The notes under the pieces were generated by a model. It worked only from the letters and a program-made list of their open reading frames with translations, searched no databases and was not told the DNA's origin. The position numbers and the translations under genes were made by a program. From Rhynochetos jubatus (lineage: Eukaryota > Chordata > Aves > Eurypygiformes > Rhynochetidae), in the NCBI GenBank assembly GCA_027574665.1, contig CM050650.1:103699086-103763085 (forward strand): a stretch of DNA of 64,000 nucleotides, given 5' to 3'. How positions within the stretch are numbered: position 1 is the stretch's first letter; each line of letters begins with the position of its first letter. Of this stretch, positions 49,201 to 61,772 are shown in pieces.

Positions 49201-52200
49201 AGTCTACCCACACTACACTAACAACAACAACAACAGAGATTTTTCCCCTATACCACATCCTTCAATTCCCAAATCATGAAACACATCCCATTTTATTAGA
49301 TAATCCACAAGGTGAGTTCCCTCTTCTCCCCAAATGTATAATCTTTCAATACAGCACATAGAAAAAGGCTTTAAGATTTTGCTCATTTGTCCAAAACCTT
49401 ATAAACAGCAAACATTCTGCTTGTTCGTTACAAATTCTCTAAGAATTGGTACCGGTGGTGTGCGTGACATATAACACATTGTGGATGTATGGTTCTTCGG
49501 AAGATACAGATGCACTTGCTTAGCAAAATTCTGAATGAAAAACTTGAATAATTTAGGAGTGTCTTTTTGAGAAATGCAATGTCCTCAAGCAGTTGTGTGG
49601 TTATTGACTAATGCCACAAGAAAACTATATGGTAATAACATAAGGTTTTTACAAAGCTCCTTTAATAGGTGAATATGTCAAAGTAATGTATAACATAATT
49701 TTAAACAACTACAAATCCTTCAAGCACACCAAGCAAGAAAAAAATTAAATAATGTTGCACTGAAGGGAGATTACTTTCAGATGGGTATTGAATTCTTCAA
49801 CTCTTCAGTGAAAATCTGTGATGCAGAATGGCAGGTTCAAAAATAATACAGTCCTTGACGTCAGTGTCTAGAAATTACAGATGGTACTTGTTTCTATTTC
49901 ACATACTTACCTAGCAGCTGAAACTATATTATCAGGGTTCTTTTCGGTCCCATTTACAGCTGGGAGAAAAGTATAGATAGACTACATCCGGCGTCACACA
50001 GACCATGGCGCTCAGGACCTGATATTCTAAGGGCCAGCACCACGATCATCAAGTTGATGATGCTTACAAGGGCCCTCACGTGCAGTTACAATCAGCTTTG
50101 TTTTCTGGTCTGAATCCTGCAAACGACTGATGACAAACCAGTATTTCGGCACAGAGCCCTAGAGGCTGGATGAAGTCTTCTGGGGAATCCTGTTTAGGGT
50201 GCAAATGCAAATGTATTCAAAACCATTTATGGGTGGTTGTGCCTTCTAGACAACATGGACAGTGCTGTGTGGTAAGTGCTAATGATTATGTCGTAGCCCT
50301 GAAGTGTGTGGCTTGTTGTCATAATGATAATTTAAAAGAGTAACAGAGGTGAGTGCGAAGAACAGAAATCCTGAGAAAACTCTGAAGGCAAGTGGGAATA
50401 ATAAACACTTTCATACTGAAGTTCTTTTGCTTCAAAAGCAGGGGGAAATTCCAGGTCTCCTAAACTGTATACGCGTTATTTTTGAAGCTGCATTCTCAAA
50501 ATATGCTCTGGGTTTTATACCATAACATAAAATGCTATGCAGTCCATGTCAACATACTTACTTAAGTGCTGCTAGCAGAAGGATATTCTGTGTTGCTCAT
50601 ATTATAAATCACACTTATCCTACCATTTTCTGCCATTGTATTTTGATAATTTAATAAATTGTGCCAAAAAATGTATTTCTGATGGTATCTGGTTTTGAAC
50701 TTTCGCTCTGGCACTGAAGGTGATAACAAGTGAATGCAATTCCATTAAAATTAATGGAAAGGTGTGAAAACTGATACAACAGCATTTGCAGCTAATTTTA
50801 CCTTCTCCTTACTTCTAAAATTAGCAATGTATTCTTAGTTTCTAATGTGATGATATGTTCCTCATCACTACTGCAGCACAGTTACTCACTTTCAGAGTTT
50901 TAGTTTCCTTCCCGGTTTGTTATGATGCTATCCATATAATGGCACTGACAGTCACCAAAAATTTATATTAAATACATGTGCAGATTCTTCAGTCTCCACA
51001 CAGGCAAAACTCAAAATAATTGATTAGGTCTTCAATTTATTATTTTTCCCTTTCTGTTTTTCCTCATAGAGTTAACAGCTATTCAATGAACTTTTGAACT
51101 TTTCTCACTATTTATGTTAATGATTCAGACTTTTACAATGTTATTGATGAGCTTTGTGGAAGTCACAGCTAGAACAGGATGAAGAATAAGCAATTGTCAT
51201 TCCTGGAAAAAGAGGTAGAAAGAGACCAAAGAGGCAGGTAAGAAGAGCTCATATAACTAAAGAGAGTTCATAGCTAAACAGTGCAATCTGTGTGAAGAGC
51301 CTGTTTTATTGTACCCTTGCTATAAAAGGCAAATAAGGGAGCAAAGGGAATATTCTGACTGAAGAAGGAGTGTGCAGGCTCCTCTTTAACCTGCTTATAC
51401 AAGTCTCTCATGAAGAAACTCAAAACAGTCTAAACCATTGTCAAGATTAAGATTTAAGGCTTCCACTCTGGTAACAGCTATGGAGCTATTTAAATACTAG
51501 ACATTCGTTTTTTCCTAACACTAGGTCTAAAGAATAGTTATTGGAAGATTTAAATGGGTTCTTCCCATTTCTCAACAGCTACAGGAATTGCTGGTCACCC
51601 AGAAAAAGCATGAGCAGTAAATGAAAGTATCAAAACAAATATTTTTACAGTCTTCAAGTGTTTCCTTTCACAACGTTCATGATGAATTTGGTGAACTTCT
51701 GCATTCCTCTCAAAAAATAAAGAATGAAACTCGGGTAAATAAATAAGCTCTAATAATAGAAGCCATAACAGTAAACTCAAATAACAGTTCGACATAATAT
51801 AATAATAATGAAATAATAACGATAGTATTTTTTGCTTTTTACTTACTAAGCATAACAATGTTTTGAAACTTAATATCCAAATAAACCATGACAATGTAAA
51901 CGAAGGCTTCCATAAGAACCAAGCAGATTTTCTGAATTAAAATATACAGAAGGCTATATCACCAATTCAAGTTTTAGATACTTTACACCGATGTTTTATT
52001 AGGCCCTAGAAAGAAATGCTTTTCATGGCACTAAAGCAGTATAATTATTGTTCCTTCCAGCTAGGTGCTGGAGGCCCATTTTGTTTCCAAAATTAACTCA
52101 GTTGGTAGGCAAAATCATCCTGTCTGTGTAAGTGTGTATGTAATAATAAGAAGAATGCAGAAGGGAGCTCTATAAAGTTAGTAGGAAAAGAACACTTAAA

Positions 52201-53411
52201 AACAAGTTGCTAAAGTTTCCCCAATAAATTTATGGTGCAGCTGGAGTCTGGGTTTCCTGAAAGAAAGGCACTGCACATAGACCCACACCTGAATCTCCCT
52301 TTTCGAAACATTTCAGGTATTAGAAGATCCATGTGCAGGTCAAAGCAAACCTGTGAAGTATGAATTTCCCTAGTAGCTGGCCAAACTCACTAGTGTTTGG
52401 AGTCCTTTTGCTATTCAGAAGTTTGAAAATACCTGCTACGTGACACCTTCACTTTAAACAAACAACACACTAGAAAAACAGCAGAAAGGAATAAGCTTTC
52501 ACGAGAAAACGAATGGGTTAGATTTCTTTCTGTTTCAGAGAGATATAATTTCACAAATGGACTCTAATCATACCCCGGGAAAAAAAGTAGATGGAGGAGG
52601 AGAAAGACACTACAGACATTGGGATTTGCCTTTCCTTGCTTCAGTGCAGGACGAAGGGTGGTTGCACAGTGCTCCCTGTGCTGTATTTAGCCTGAAGGAA
52701 GGCTTGAGTAAAGAGCCCTGTCAGTCTGGCTTCCCTAAGGGGCACTACGTTCATTTGCACAGAAGATGACTCCTGCCACTGCATAAGGTGCTAACAAGAA
52801 TAATTTTTTCCCTGCCAGTGCAAGATCTGACGGTATTATTACCAACGGATCTTCTCCTTTTACTGGTCGGAAATGCAAGAAAAAAGTGGAATTTACAGTA
52901 AATGAAATATTTCTTTGAAAAGCATTTTAACTATACATGAATTTATATTTTTTTATGTAAACAAAACTTGTAAGGAACTGAATGAATTGCTTTTGTGTCA
53001 TCGCCAGTATAATGGTTTAGGTGCCTATATAGCATGTACATTTAATTAAAAAAAAAAAAGACCATCTCTAAAGCTGTTTTTCAATATCTTTTAGAAAAAA
53101 CTGGATCCATCCAGATATGACAGTTTTCCACTGCCGGGGTGCTGATATATGATGTGGATCTGAAAACGTATGGCTGACTAAATGAGGATTCATGGGTGTA
53201 TATGCTCAAATTTGTTAAATATTTAGTAAAGGAAAATATATTTTTATCTTTCCTTTCATCTTTTTACCCAGCCTCTCTCAAAGACACTAATAGGTCAACT
53301 CAATGCAAGAAAAATAATTCTCTGAGAAAAAATCTTCAGTTGCTACTTCTTAGAAACTGATGAGGTTTCTACTGAAATTATTTATCTCCTAAACTGACTG
53401 GTATATAGAAT
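46291..53411. other. Long AT-rich non-coding stretch
   Basis: No gene or transposon recognised. It includes (AAC)5 at 49220-49235 and a palindromic TTCCATTAA..TTAATGGAA at 50740-50759. The 119-codon ORF at 47856-48215 has no motif I recognise. Confidence 0.5.
49220..49235. repeat. (AAC)5 microsatellite
   Basis: Five perfect AAC units. Confidence 0.85.
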
Positions 53412-53553
53412 AATCCAATCATACAATCATTCAGGTTGGAAAAGACCTGGAAGATCATTGAGTCCAACCATTAACAACACTGCTGAGTTCACCACTAAAC
53501 CATGTCCCTGGGCACCACATCTACATGTCTTTTAAATACCTCCAGGGATGGTG
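53412..53553 (-). mobile_element. CR1 LINE, 3' part, interrupted by LTR 3
   Basis: 'atacaatcattcaggttgga', 'gatcattgagtccaacca' and 'aatacctccagggatggtg' are the reversed CR1 3' end. The CR1 stops at GGTG (53553) and resumes at GTGACTCAACCAC (54177). Confidence 0.93.
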
Positions 53554-53556
53554 TGC

Positions 53557-54172
53557 TGTTATGGGTCTGGATAGAGTTGATTCTCTTCCCAGTATCTGAG
53601 ATTTGGATTTGTGCTGAGAAGAATGTTGACAACACACTAAAATATTTAGCTGTTGCTAAGCAATGTTTACATTAAGGCAAGGAATTTTTCAGTTTCTCAT
53701 GCTACACTTGTGTTCCCAAGCTTCTTTGTTACAAGACACTGGGAGGGGATGCAGCCAGGACAGCTGACCCAAACTGACCAAAGGGACAATTCATGCCATG
53801 AGAAGTCATGTTTGGTACGTAAGTTGTGGAAGTTGGCCAGCAGGTCTGGCTCTTGGGATATACAGGTCTCTCAGGCTCTGGCTCTTGGCGACTGGCTGGG
53901 TGAGTTGGTGAGTGGTTGTATAATTTGTTTTTTTCTATTGTAGTCTCATTTTCATTACATATCAATAGTAGTAGTTTACATATTATTATTAGTAGTATTA
54001 TTAGTATAATTATTTATTTTCAGTTATTAAAAAATTCTTATCTCAATTTCTTATCAATATCTTATTTCTTGTCTTTTCCCCTGATTCTCCCCCCAGTTGC
54101 ACTGGGGGAGGGGGAGGTGAGTGAGCAGCTGTGATGTGGTGCTTAGATGCTGAGTGGAGTTAAACCACAACA
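53557..54172 (+). mobile_element. Solo LTR 3, avian ERVL-type (about 0.62 kb), inserted in CR1
   Basis: It starts TGTTATGGGTCTGGATAGAG and ends AGTTAAACCACAACA. Between lie motifs typical of avian ERVL LTRs: 'ggatttgtgctgagaagaat', 'gggaggggatgcagccagga', 'cagctgacccaaactgacca', 'ttcatgccatgagaagtcat', a decayed TATA position, an expanded ATT-rich segment (about 53976-54020) where the poly-A region normally lies, and 'gaggtgagtgagcagctgtg'. There is no internal retroviral sequence. It splits a minus-strand CR1 between 53553 and 54177, so it is the younger insertion. The exact TSD is unclear: only GTG is shared, with extra TGC on the left and GACA on the right. TG..CA ends at 53554 and 54176 are an alternative. 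Confidence 0.9.
53976..54020. repeat. ATT/AGT-rich microsatellite inside LTR 3
   Basis: Imperfect ATT and AGT trinucleotides within the LTR, probably a local expansion after insertion. Confidence 0.7.
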
Positions 54173-54176
54173 GACA

Positions 54177-54340
54177 GTGACTCAACCACTTCCCTGGGCA
54201 GCCTGTTCCAACACTAGATAACCCTTCTGGTGAAGAAATTTTTCCTAATATCCAATCTAAACCTCCCCTGGTGCAACTTGAGGCCATTTCCTCTCATCCT
54301 TTCACTTGTGACCTGGGAAAAAAGCCAGACAAATACTCTC
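54177..54340 (-). mobile_element. CR1 LINE, 5'-ward part, right of LTR 3
   Basis: 'ccacttccctgggcagcctg', 'aatatccaatctaaacctcc' and 'cttgaggccatttcctctca' continue the CR1 that stopped at 53553. The minus-strand frame 54054-54287 includes the ORF2 tail phrase ([16 protein letters not shown]) in a shifted frame. Confidence 0.92.
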
Positions 54341-57300
54341 CTTCACCAAGAAAAAAGCTAGCAAAGACTCACGGTGCATTATTTTAGTGGGCCCTTCAGG
54401 TGGAAATACTATGTTTTAATTAATGTCTGAAGATGTCTACAATTCTAAAGTAACAAGTGGGATATGTGGCTAATTTAAATTTGTCTTAATTGTGCTTCCT
54501 ACGTAATCTAAGCATAACGTGTTTCTGTGCACAACACTAACTGTCCCTCAGCAGATCAGAATTCCCATTGATTTAAGTGGGAAGGAAAAAAGATCTATAA
54601 TTTGCTATAGTTACAGCACTCGACTTACTGATAACGATTTTGTTCTCAGTTTAGGAGACAAACGGGCTATTTGTCTACTGAGAAAGTTCTGCAAGACAAC
54701 AATATCTACTTTCACCAAAATATTAATTAAGTTTCTAGTATCTAACTGTACTCCTACAACATAATCAATGGATTATTTCCCAGTGCTTCATACTGTGGTT
54801 AATTTACAGGCTTCTAAACTCTTGGTTATTTTTCTTTGAGATTAAATTCACACATATCATGATGGAGCCAGTTGCCATTGGGAACCAAATAATTTCTCCA
54901 ATATTTCAAAAAAACTCCAAAATTCCATCTTTCCAAACATGCTTCTACTGTTTACTGATTTTCACTCTGCTATATAATGCCTGTATTGCTCATAAACCGC
55001 CTTCACATAGATATGAAAAACTATACTTATCATCTTTATTGTGTCTTTGAGCATCTTTGCACTTCCCATTTTGAATTATTTTTTCTTATACTCTATAATT
55101 TACTATTATATATTTGTTAGTGTGGTAACAGCCTTGATGATATGCCATTAATAAAGAGTTAATATATCTAATTGTATCTATATATTGCATTTCTTTCCAA
55201 AAGAAGTACTTAAGTTGATAATCTACTAATAAATGTGACTCTAGTATTAAAATGCAATTATGCCTATGGCACAGAAGTGATGAATATAACAAACATAACC
55301 CTCCCACTCGGGGACAAAAAAAAAAAACCCAGTATTGTTTTTTTAACTTCTCCAAGCCTCTAGGACCTTGTTTTTGAATGTGTGATATTTACAGCATCAT
55401 AAAGTTAATTTTTTGTTAGCATTCTTGCAGTTTTCTGATTATTAACACTTGCAATTTTCTTCTGAATCTCAGACTCCTCTCTTGCACTCTGTACATCTGC
55501 TATTTTCTTCCTGTGTTTCTGTCATTTAAGTACATGAGTGTGATTTGCTTACTGATGCTTTCCAATTAGCCAAGCACTTACTGAGCTTTCGCATTCAATA
55601 TTCTGTGATGGCAGAACCAGCTCCTGAAGAACTAAAAAGTTGAGACCACATCCCACTATTCATGAGACAGGGTAAAATATATAATCACCAGCTAGCTTAA
55701 CATTTTTTAATACATACTGAGAACAATTTTGTTGCAACTGGCAAGGGAGCACTAGGCAAAGCTTAATTCCATACGAGTCAGCCAATATGAATGCATAATA
55801 GGAATGTCTTGCATAACTAAGTTGATGGAACTCTTTGAAGATAATGCTGCTGTGATAGATAAGAGAGTGACGTGGACAGTATGCATTTTTCAAGAAGCAT
55901 TTGATAAGGCTAAACGCCAAAGATAATTGGTTATTGTAAGGAAACCTGACACAGAATAGAAAAAATTTGAGAGAAGTGGAAAGTGTATCTTCTTATTAAT
56001 ACACACATTTTTTCTTGGTAACCATAAACTACAAGGCAAATGTAAGATTATTAGCAGCAGGGACACCACACTGGACGTATGAAATCAAAAAAACACTAAC
56101 CCCTGGAATCTAGTACAGTGACATTCTGCTACACTGAAAGATACAGGTACATATTTCCCAAAATTTTAGTCAAGAAAAGCATCCTTTTCTGGACCATTAC
56201 TGTGAATAAAAGTGAATCAACCTTTTGAACTTTATGCCAGTGGTGATGTAACAATGAAGTTGCGCCTCCATTTTTTTTAATTGGAGGTAAGAGGTCAGTT
56301 GTCTAATGATATTTTTTATTTGCTCCTTTTTCTGTTTGTTTGCCCACTTTTGGAGAAACTGAGTTAAAATTAATTTAAGATTATTAAGAAGCCATTCCTA
56401 GCCATGAAATTTATTGGACTTTAGAACACTCATGTAAGTCTTTAAATGCCTTTGCATAAACTATATAAAGCAATATGAAAACATAGGAGGGTGACAATTC
56501 CTGCAGTGCAGCGAGAGGGATCAGATGGTGTAAGTGTTCTCTGAGCTGTGAATGACAAGATTCACAGCTGGTCTATCTCCTTTGAAGTCAAGTCCCCCTA
56601 ATCTCTGAAGCTCCACCACCAGTCAGCTTGTATCTTCATATTCTCAGCACACATTTTCCTTTGAGACTGATGAGTCTATCATCCTTTGTGAGCAAATACA
56701 TGCAATCCTGCAGGGTCAGTTCAGTATTCAGGAAGTGTCACCAACACTTCCTAATTATTGCTTGCATTGTTACACGGCTGTTAGGGAATGCTAACTAATA
56801 AAAATACCATTTATTCATAAACATTAGAAAACTTAAACATAGCCTCTGCGCTTTTGATGAACGTTGAAAAGTTAATAGCTATTCTTCGCTTAAACTCGTA
56901 TGACAAGTTTTTACATCTAACCTCTGAAATCGTTTCATAACGAGCTCTCAGTAATGACAGACTCCACTGATTTACTGTCTAGAATATCCATTGACTGACT
57001 GAACTCATGATGCTGAAGTAATTGTTTTCCCAGTAGTATCTATGCTTATACAGCATATGCAGTAATGCATCTTTCATTTGATTTTATTTAAAACCTCATT
57101 CTGAATTCTTTTGCCTACTTTCCATATGTCTACATTTTTACAAGAAATCTGGAAGCATTGAACCTAAGTGCTTATTTTATCTATCATCAATCCTATTAAT
57201 CAGCCCTCTACTACATGCTTGCAATCCCTTAGGCATACTTGGTTTATGTCTACCACAGACATCATCTTTATTTGGAGTAGTTTTAAAGAATATTTGACAA

Positions 57301-59203
57301 TTATGTTATTTTAAAGCTATACCCTGGTTATGCTGATTGTTCTAGGCGAATGCTCATAAGTTGGAAGGGAAAGATGACAAATGTCAGGATTAAAAGTTGC
57401 TCACTAACCATTATGTTCCATTCTTCTCCTACCATTTTTGCACCAATACAGTGTAAAAATTCTAAAGAGTAGATCAGCGAGGACATGCCTAAACTGTTGA
57501 GAGAGCATGAAAAGAAAGAACTCGTTATCTTATGCACAAATGTATCCTTCATACAGTTTTGTTAGCTTTCAGAGCTTTTACTGTTCTTTCAAGTTTCTGC
57601 CACATGACTGTTTTTGGGCTCTCACATTTGAGGAATCTAAAAAGTATTGGAAAAATAAAACTATGGTCAAGCTTCCCGCTCTCACACATAATTCCTATTC
57701 TTTCACAGCTAGAATGAGCCATCTTTTTGTTTCGGACACATTTTTATCTAGCAAAGTTCCACCTATAAAGGAATCAGTGGGAAATATTCACCTGAGAGAA
57801 AATTAGCTTTGCCATTTAGGAAAAAAAATAAAGATGGGGGAGCGGGGGGAGAAAAATGTTATTTACTATTACAGACTTAAAACGTACTGTATAACAAATT
57901 AAAATTTCAGTAAGATGCAAGTTACCTCAGAATGAACAAGAGCAATTATAGAAATGAGCCTCTGTATATGTCAGTCCTTGCCATCATGCCCTTGGGTCTT
58001 CAGCATGAGTTTTAGCATTTATTTTGACAAGGGAGCTTTTAACTTCCAGGCCTTTTGTATTTAATTGTTTTCACAGTTGAGCCAGTGCTCCCATGAGTAT
58101 GTAATAGCCTATAGGAGGTAGCCATGATAAACCACTGCTCAGTGATTCCATATGACACACAGACTCACAAAAACGTGTTCCCATGCAAAAACTTGCAATT
58201 CAAAGTTATATTTTAGTAGATATATTCATTGAATTAATTTCTGATAACTTGATCTTATTCAATCATTTTAAAGACTCGACTTTGTAAAACAGCTCAAAAT
58301 ACACTTTGCTGCCGTTTTGCCGCATTGATATATATAAATACAGATTTGAACCAGGAAACAAGCTTTTCAGAATGGATGTGAATGAGTCAGTATATATCTG
58401 ACATTAATACATGTACACCTGCAAAGATAAATACACAAAAATATTAAAAACATTCCTTGTGATCTCATTTATATTATCCAAAAAATGTATCAGTCAAAGA
58501 TGAAAAGGACTTCTATTATACTCACTGGCAGTAGCACAGTGACAGAAAAATTAGCGTTCAGGAAAACAGGATGAACACAATTATGAACAATAACTTCTGC
58601 AATGTAGTGAGAGAAAAATTCAAGATCAAAAAAGACTCATGTTGCTAAAAATCCAGCTAAAACAATATTTGTAGAGGAAGACAGTACCTCATCTTCCTTC
58701 ACTTGTTTTATAAATTATTAATAGCTATTAGAGAAAAATAAATTTCATCATCTGTGGAGGTAATGGCATTGCAACAACAGATAAATCTTAGAACACTAAA
58801 ATGTTTTTGTTTCCAGAGATTTCTGCCTAATGGTAGCCTTATGACTCTTTGCCACTCTGAATTGCTGTCAAACGGAGCAGAACACTAACTTTCCTTACAA
58901 CTGAGATCAGGATAGTGGACTTACAACCATATCAAGAGAGATTTTTGTGGTTAACTCAGACCTCACCTCTCCATTCAAAGAGTTCTGTAGAGTGACATGA
59001 GTATTTCTGTTAATGCAGTTATCAAGAATATTGGTTTCTTAGAAAATTTCAGTTCTTTTGACCTAATATTTTCCACAGAGGGAAGCTGGAAATATTCCCT
59101 CCCTCTACAGCCACTGGGGAGGGACAGAGATAAACCCCTCCCACAGACAGTAAAGGGAGACAACAGAAACTAGCTGTTCTCTCTGCCATCTTAAGCTAAG
59201 CTC
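54341..59203. other. Long AT-rich non-coding stretch
   Basis: No gene supported. 54562-54583 has a TTCCCA..TGGGAA motif resembling an ancient amniote repeat. The remainder is unassigned. Confidence 0.5.
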
Positions 59204-60212
59204 CGAATCACAGAATCACAGCATGGTAGGGGTTGGAAGGGACCTTCGCAGATCATCTAGTCCAATCCCCCTGCCAAAGCAGGTTCCTCTACAGCAGGTT
59301 GGACAGGAATGCATCCAGGTGGATTTTTACTATCTTCAAAGATGGAGACTCTACCACCTCTCTGAGCAGCCCATTCCAGTGCTCTGGCACCCTCACAGTG
59401 AAGAAGTTTCTCTTCCTATTGAGATGGAATTTCTTGTCTTCCAGTCTGCGCCCATGGTTCTTTGTCTTATCACTGGGCACCACTGAAAGGAGTCTGGCCC
59501 CATCCTCTTGACACCTGCCCTCTAGATATTTATAAGCATTATTAACATCCCCTCTCAGTGTTTTCTTCTCCAGGCTAAACAGACCCAGCTCCCTCAGCCT
59601 TTACTCATAAGAGAGCTGCTCCATTCCCTTGATCATCTTTGCAGCCCTCCACTGGACTCTCTCCAGTAGTTCCCTATCTTTCTCGAACTGGGGAACACAG
59701 AACTGGACACAGTACTCCAGACGTGGCCTTACTAGGGCAGAGCAGAGGGGGAAGATAACCTCCCTCGACCTGCTGGCCACGCTCTTTTTAATGTCCTCCC
59801 CAGATACCACTGGCCTTCATGGATACAGGGCACATTGCCGTTCATGATCAAGTGATTGTCCCCAGGGCACCCAGGTCCCTCTCTGCAGATGTGCTTTCCA
59901 GCAGGTCAACCCCCAACCTGCACCTCTGCATGGGATTATTCCTCCCCAGGTGCAGGACCCTACACTGGCCTTTGCTGAACTTCATTAGGTTCTTCTCTGC
60001 CCAACTCTACAGCCTGTCCATGTCTCACTGAATGGCAGCACAGCCTCCTGGTGTATCAGCCACTCCTCCCAGTTTTGTGTCATCAGCAAACTTCCCAAGT
60101 GTACCAAGTCCCCTCATCCAGGTCGTTGATGAGGATGTTGATCAAGACTGGGCCCAGTACCGACCCCTGGGGAACACCGCTGGTCACAGGCCTCCAATTA
60201 GACTCTGAGAGT
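59204..60212 (-). mobile_element. CR1 LINE, longest modern copy in the window (about 1 kb)
   Basis: It starts with tandem reversed 8-bp tails (GAATCACAGAATCACAGCAT) and 'ggggttggaagggaccttcg', then runs through ORF2 in reverse to 'gtaccgacccctggggaaca' and 'caattagactctgagag'. Minus-strand frames preserve ORF2 pieces: RVPEHWNGLLREVVESPSL (59289-59483) and ALVRPRLEYCVQF with ERVQWRAAKMIKGMEQLSYE (59601-59810). Frameshifts separate them. The subfamily differs from the 10.7 and 38.6 kb pair. Plus-strand ORFs here are antisense by-products. Confidence 0.97.
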
Positions 60213-61175
60213 TACCTGGAATAAATATTGGCTATACTCTATCTTCACCCTTTGTGTTAGCATAGGATTACCTTGATACTTCCTCAAACAATAGGAAATT
60301 ACTAATCTGTTATACAAAGGAGTTTCTTATAGGCAGTGATCAAACCCACTCATACGTGCACTTTTAAACTCACAGATCATTGAATTATGATATAATGGCT
60401 GCAAGCCATCCACACATGTGAAGTATTATTCAGCACTACTCTAATGAAAACACTGGTAGCTGCTAAAATGCTCACAGCAGTTAAAGGAACCATGCTGGAC
60501 ATTTATCCTTTGCACTATATACAGCCCAGTAGAATGACCTAAGCTTGTGAAATACAGTAACAAAAACTGTTGGCTGTTCTTCACAATAGATGGCGGAGAA
60601 AGATGTTATTGTGTGGATAATAAATGTGATTCTGAATACATTTCCCCAGTAAAACTTGTATTATGAATGGGCACCAGAGGACAGTCAAAAATTTCACTCA
60701 TTTATAGGCCGTAATACTACGTGAATAATGCACTGTGGTTGCCTTCATGCTTTGCTCTAAATATCAGCCTGGATCATGATGAGAATAACTTCCTGGGTCA
60801 TGAGCAACACGTGAAGGCTTTTGCCCTAGACCTTTATCCTCCATACTTACTTCCAAGAGAGAATGAGCCCTTAACCTTCCTGCAGCAAGATACGTTACTG
60901 GCCAAAGCATGGTGATACAGGTAATTGTTACTACTCTAACAAAGCTACTGGGATAATCCAGCTCCTGATTTATTCTGAAAAAAAGGAAAAATACTGCTGC
61001 AGTCCAAAATTACACAGTACCTAATTTGCAGCCTTGTAAGTTAGTTGGTTTCAAATGGCACTGAATTCAGTTGAGTGACCTGGATACACTGAACTTGTTC
61101 ACTTTGAAAGTGAAGGATTCATTTGACCTCTCTTTGCAACACCACAGAGAGGTAAGCAAAGAGGTAAGCAGAAAG
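60213..61175. other. Non-coding stretch
   Basis: No gene or repeat recognised. A tandem 'gaggtaagca' occurs at about 61148-61170 just before the next CR1. Confidence 0.45.
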
Positions 61176-61269
61176 GTCTAGTGGAGGGTGTCCCTGCCCA
61201 TGGCAGGGGGGTTGGAACTATATGGTCTTTAAGGTCCCTTCCAATCCAAACCATTCCACGATGCTATGA
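61176..61269 (+). mobile_element. CR1 LINE 3' tail
   Basis: 'ctagtggagggtgtccctgc', 'ccatggcaggggggttggaa' and 'ggtcccttccaatccaaacc' followed by ATTCCACGATGCTATGA form a short plus-strand CR1 3' end, of the same subfamily as 3376-3690. Confidence 0.93.
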
Positions 61270-61554
61270 AAGCATCAAGTTCACATTTTTCCTCACACCT
61301 ATTTTCTACTAATTCCAGTCTGCTCTTGTTTGTTTGTTTTGAGACTACTGATCAAGATTTAAATTGAAGAATAGAGTAGCAACAATAATGATAATTTTAT
61401 TTCTTATCTATTCCTCTCTTTCATAAGTAATACAGTTTTCTACAGTTTACAAATTAATCACTGTCCCTCTGTTACACTCTGTTCAGCGATGTCAAGTGAC
61501 AGGACAATGGGCATAAATTGAAATACAGGTAATTCCACTTAAAAATTAGAAAAA

Positions 61555-61772
61555 AATGGTGGATGGTGAGGCTTGTCAAACCCTGGAGCATGTTTCCCTG
61601 AGAGCTTCTGGAATCCCCATCCTTGGAGATACACAAAACCCGACTGACCTGGACAGTGCTGTGGGCAACCCACTCAGGACCCTGTGTCAAGCAAATGGGC
61701 TTTGACTTGGAATCCCTGGAAAATCTCCAGGGATTCCATCCAAACTCAACTATTTCTGTGATTCCATGAAAT
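61555..61772 (+). mobile_element. Diverged CR1 LINE 3' tail
   Basis: 'tccccatccttggagataca', 'ctgacctggacagtgctgtg'-'ggcaacccact' and a final TTTCTGTGATTCCATGAAAT show a plus-strand CR1 3' end. A palindrome (61708-61738) sits where the usual 'ttggactagatgatctccag' region should be. Confidence 0.75.
61708..61738. repeat. Perfect 13-bp inverted repeat, 5-nt loop, inside CR1
   Basis: TGGAATCCCTGGA and TCCAGGGATTCCA flank AAATC. Confidence 0.85.
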
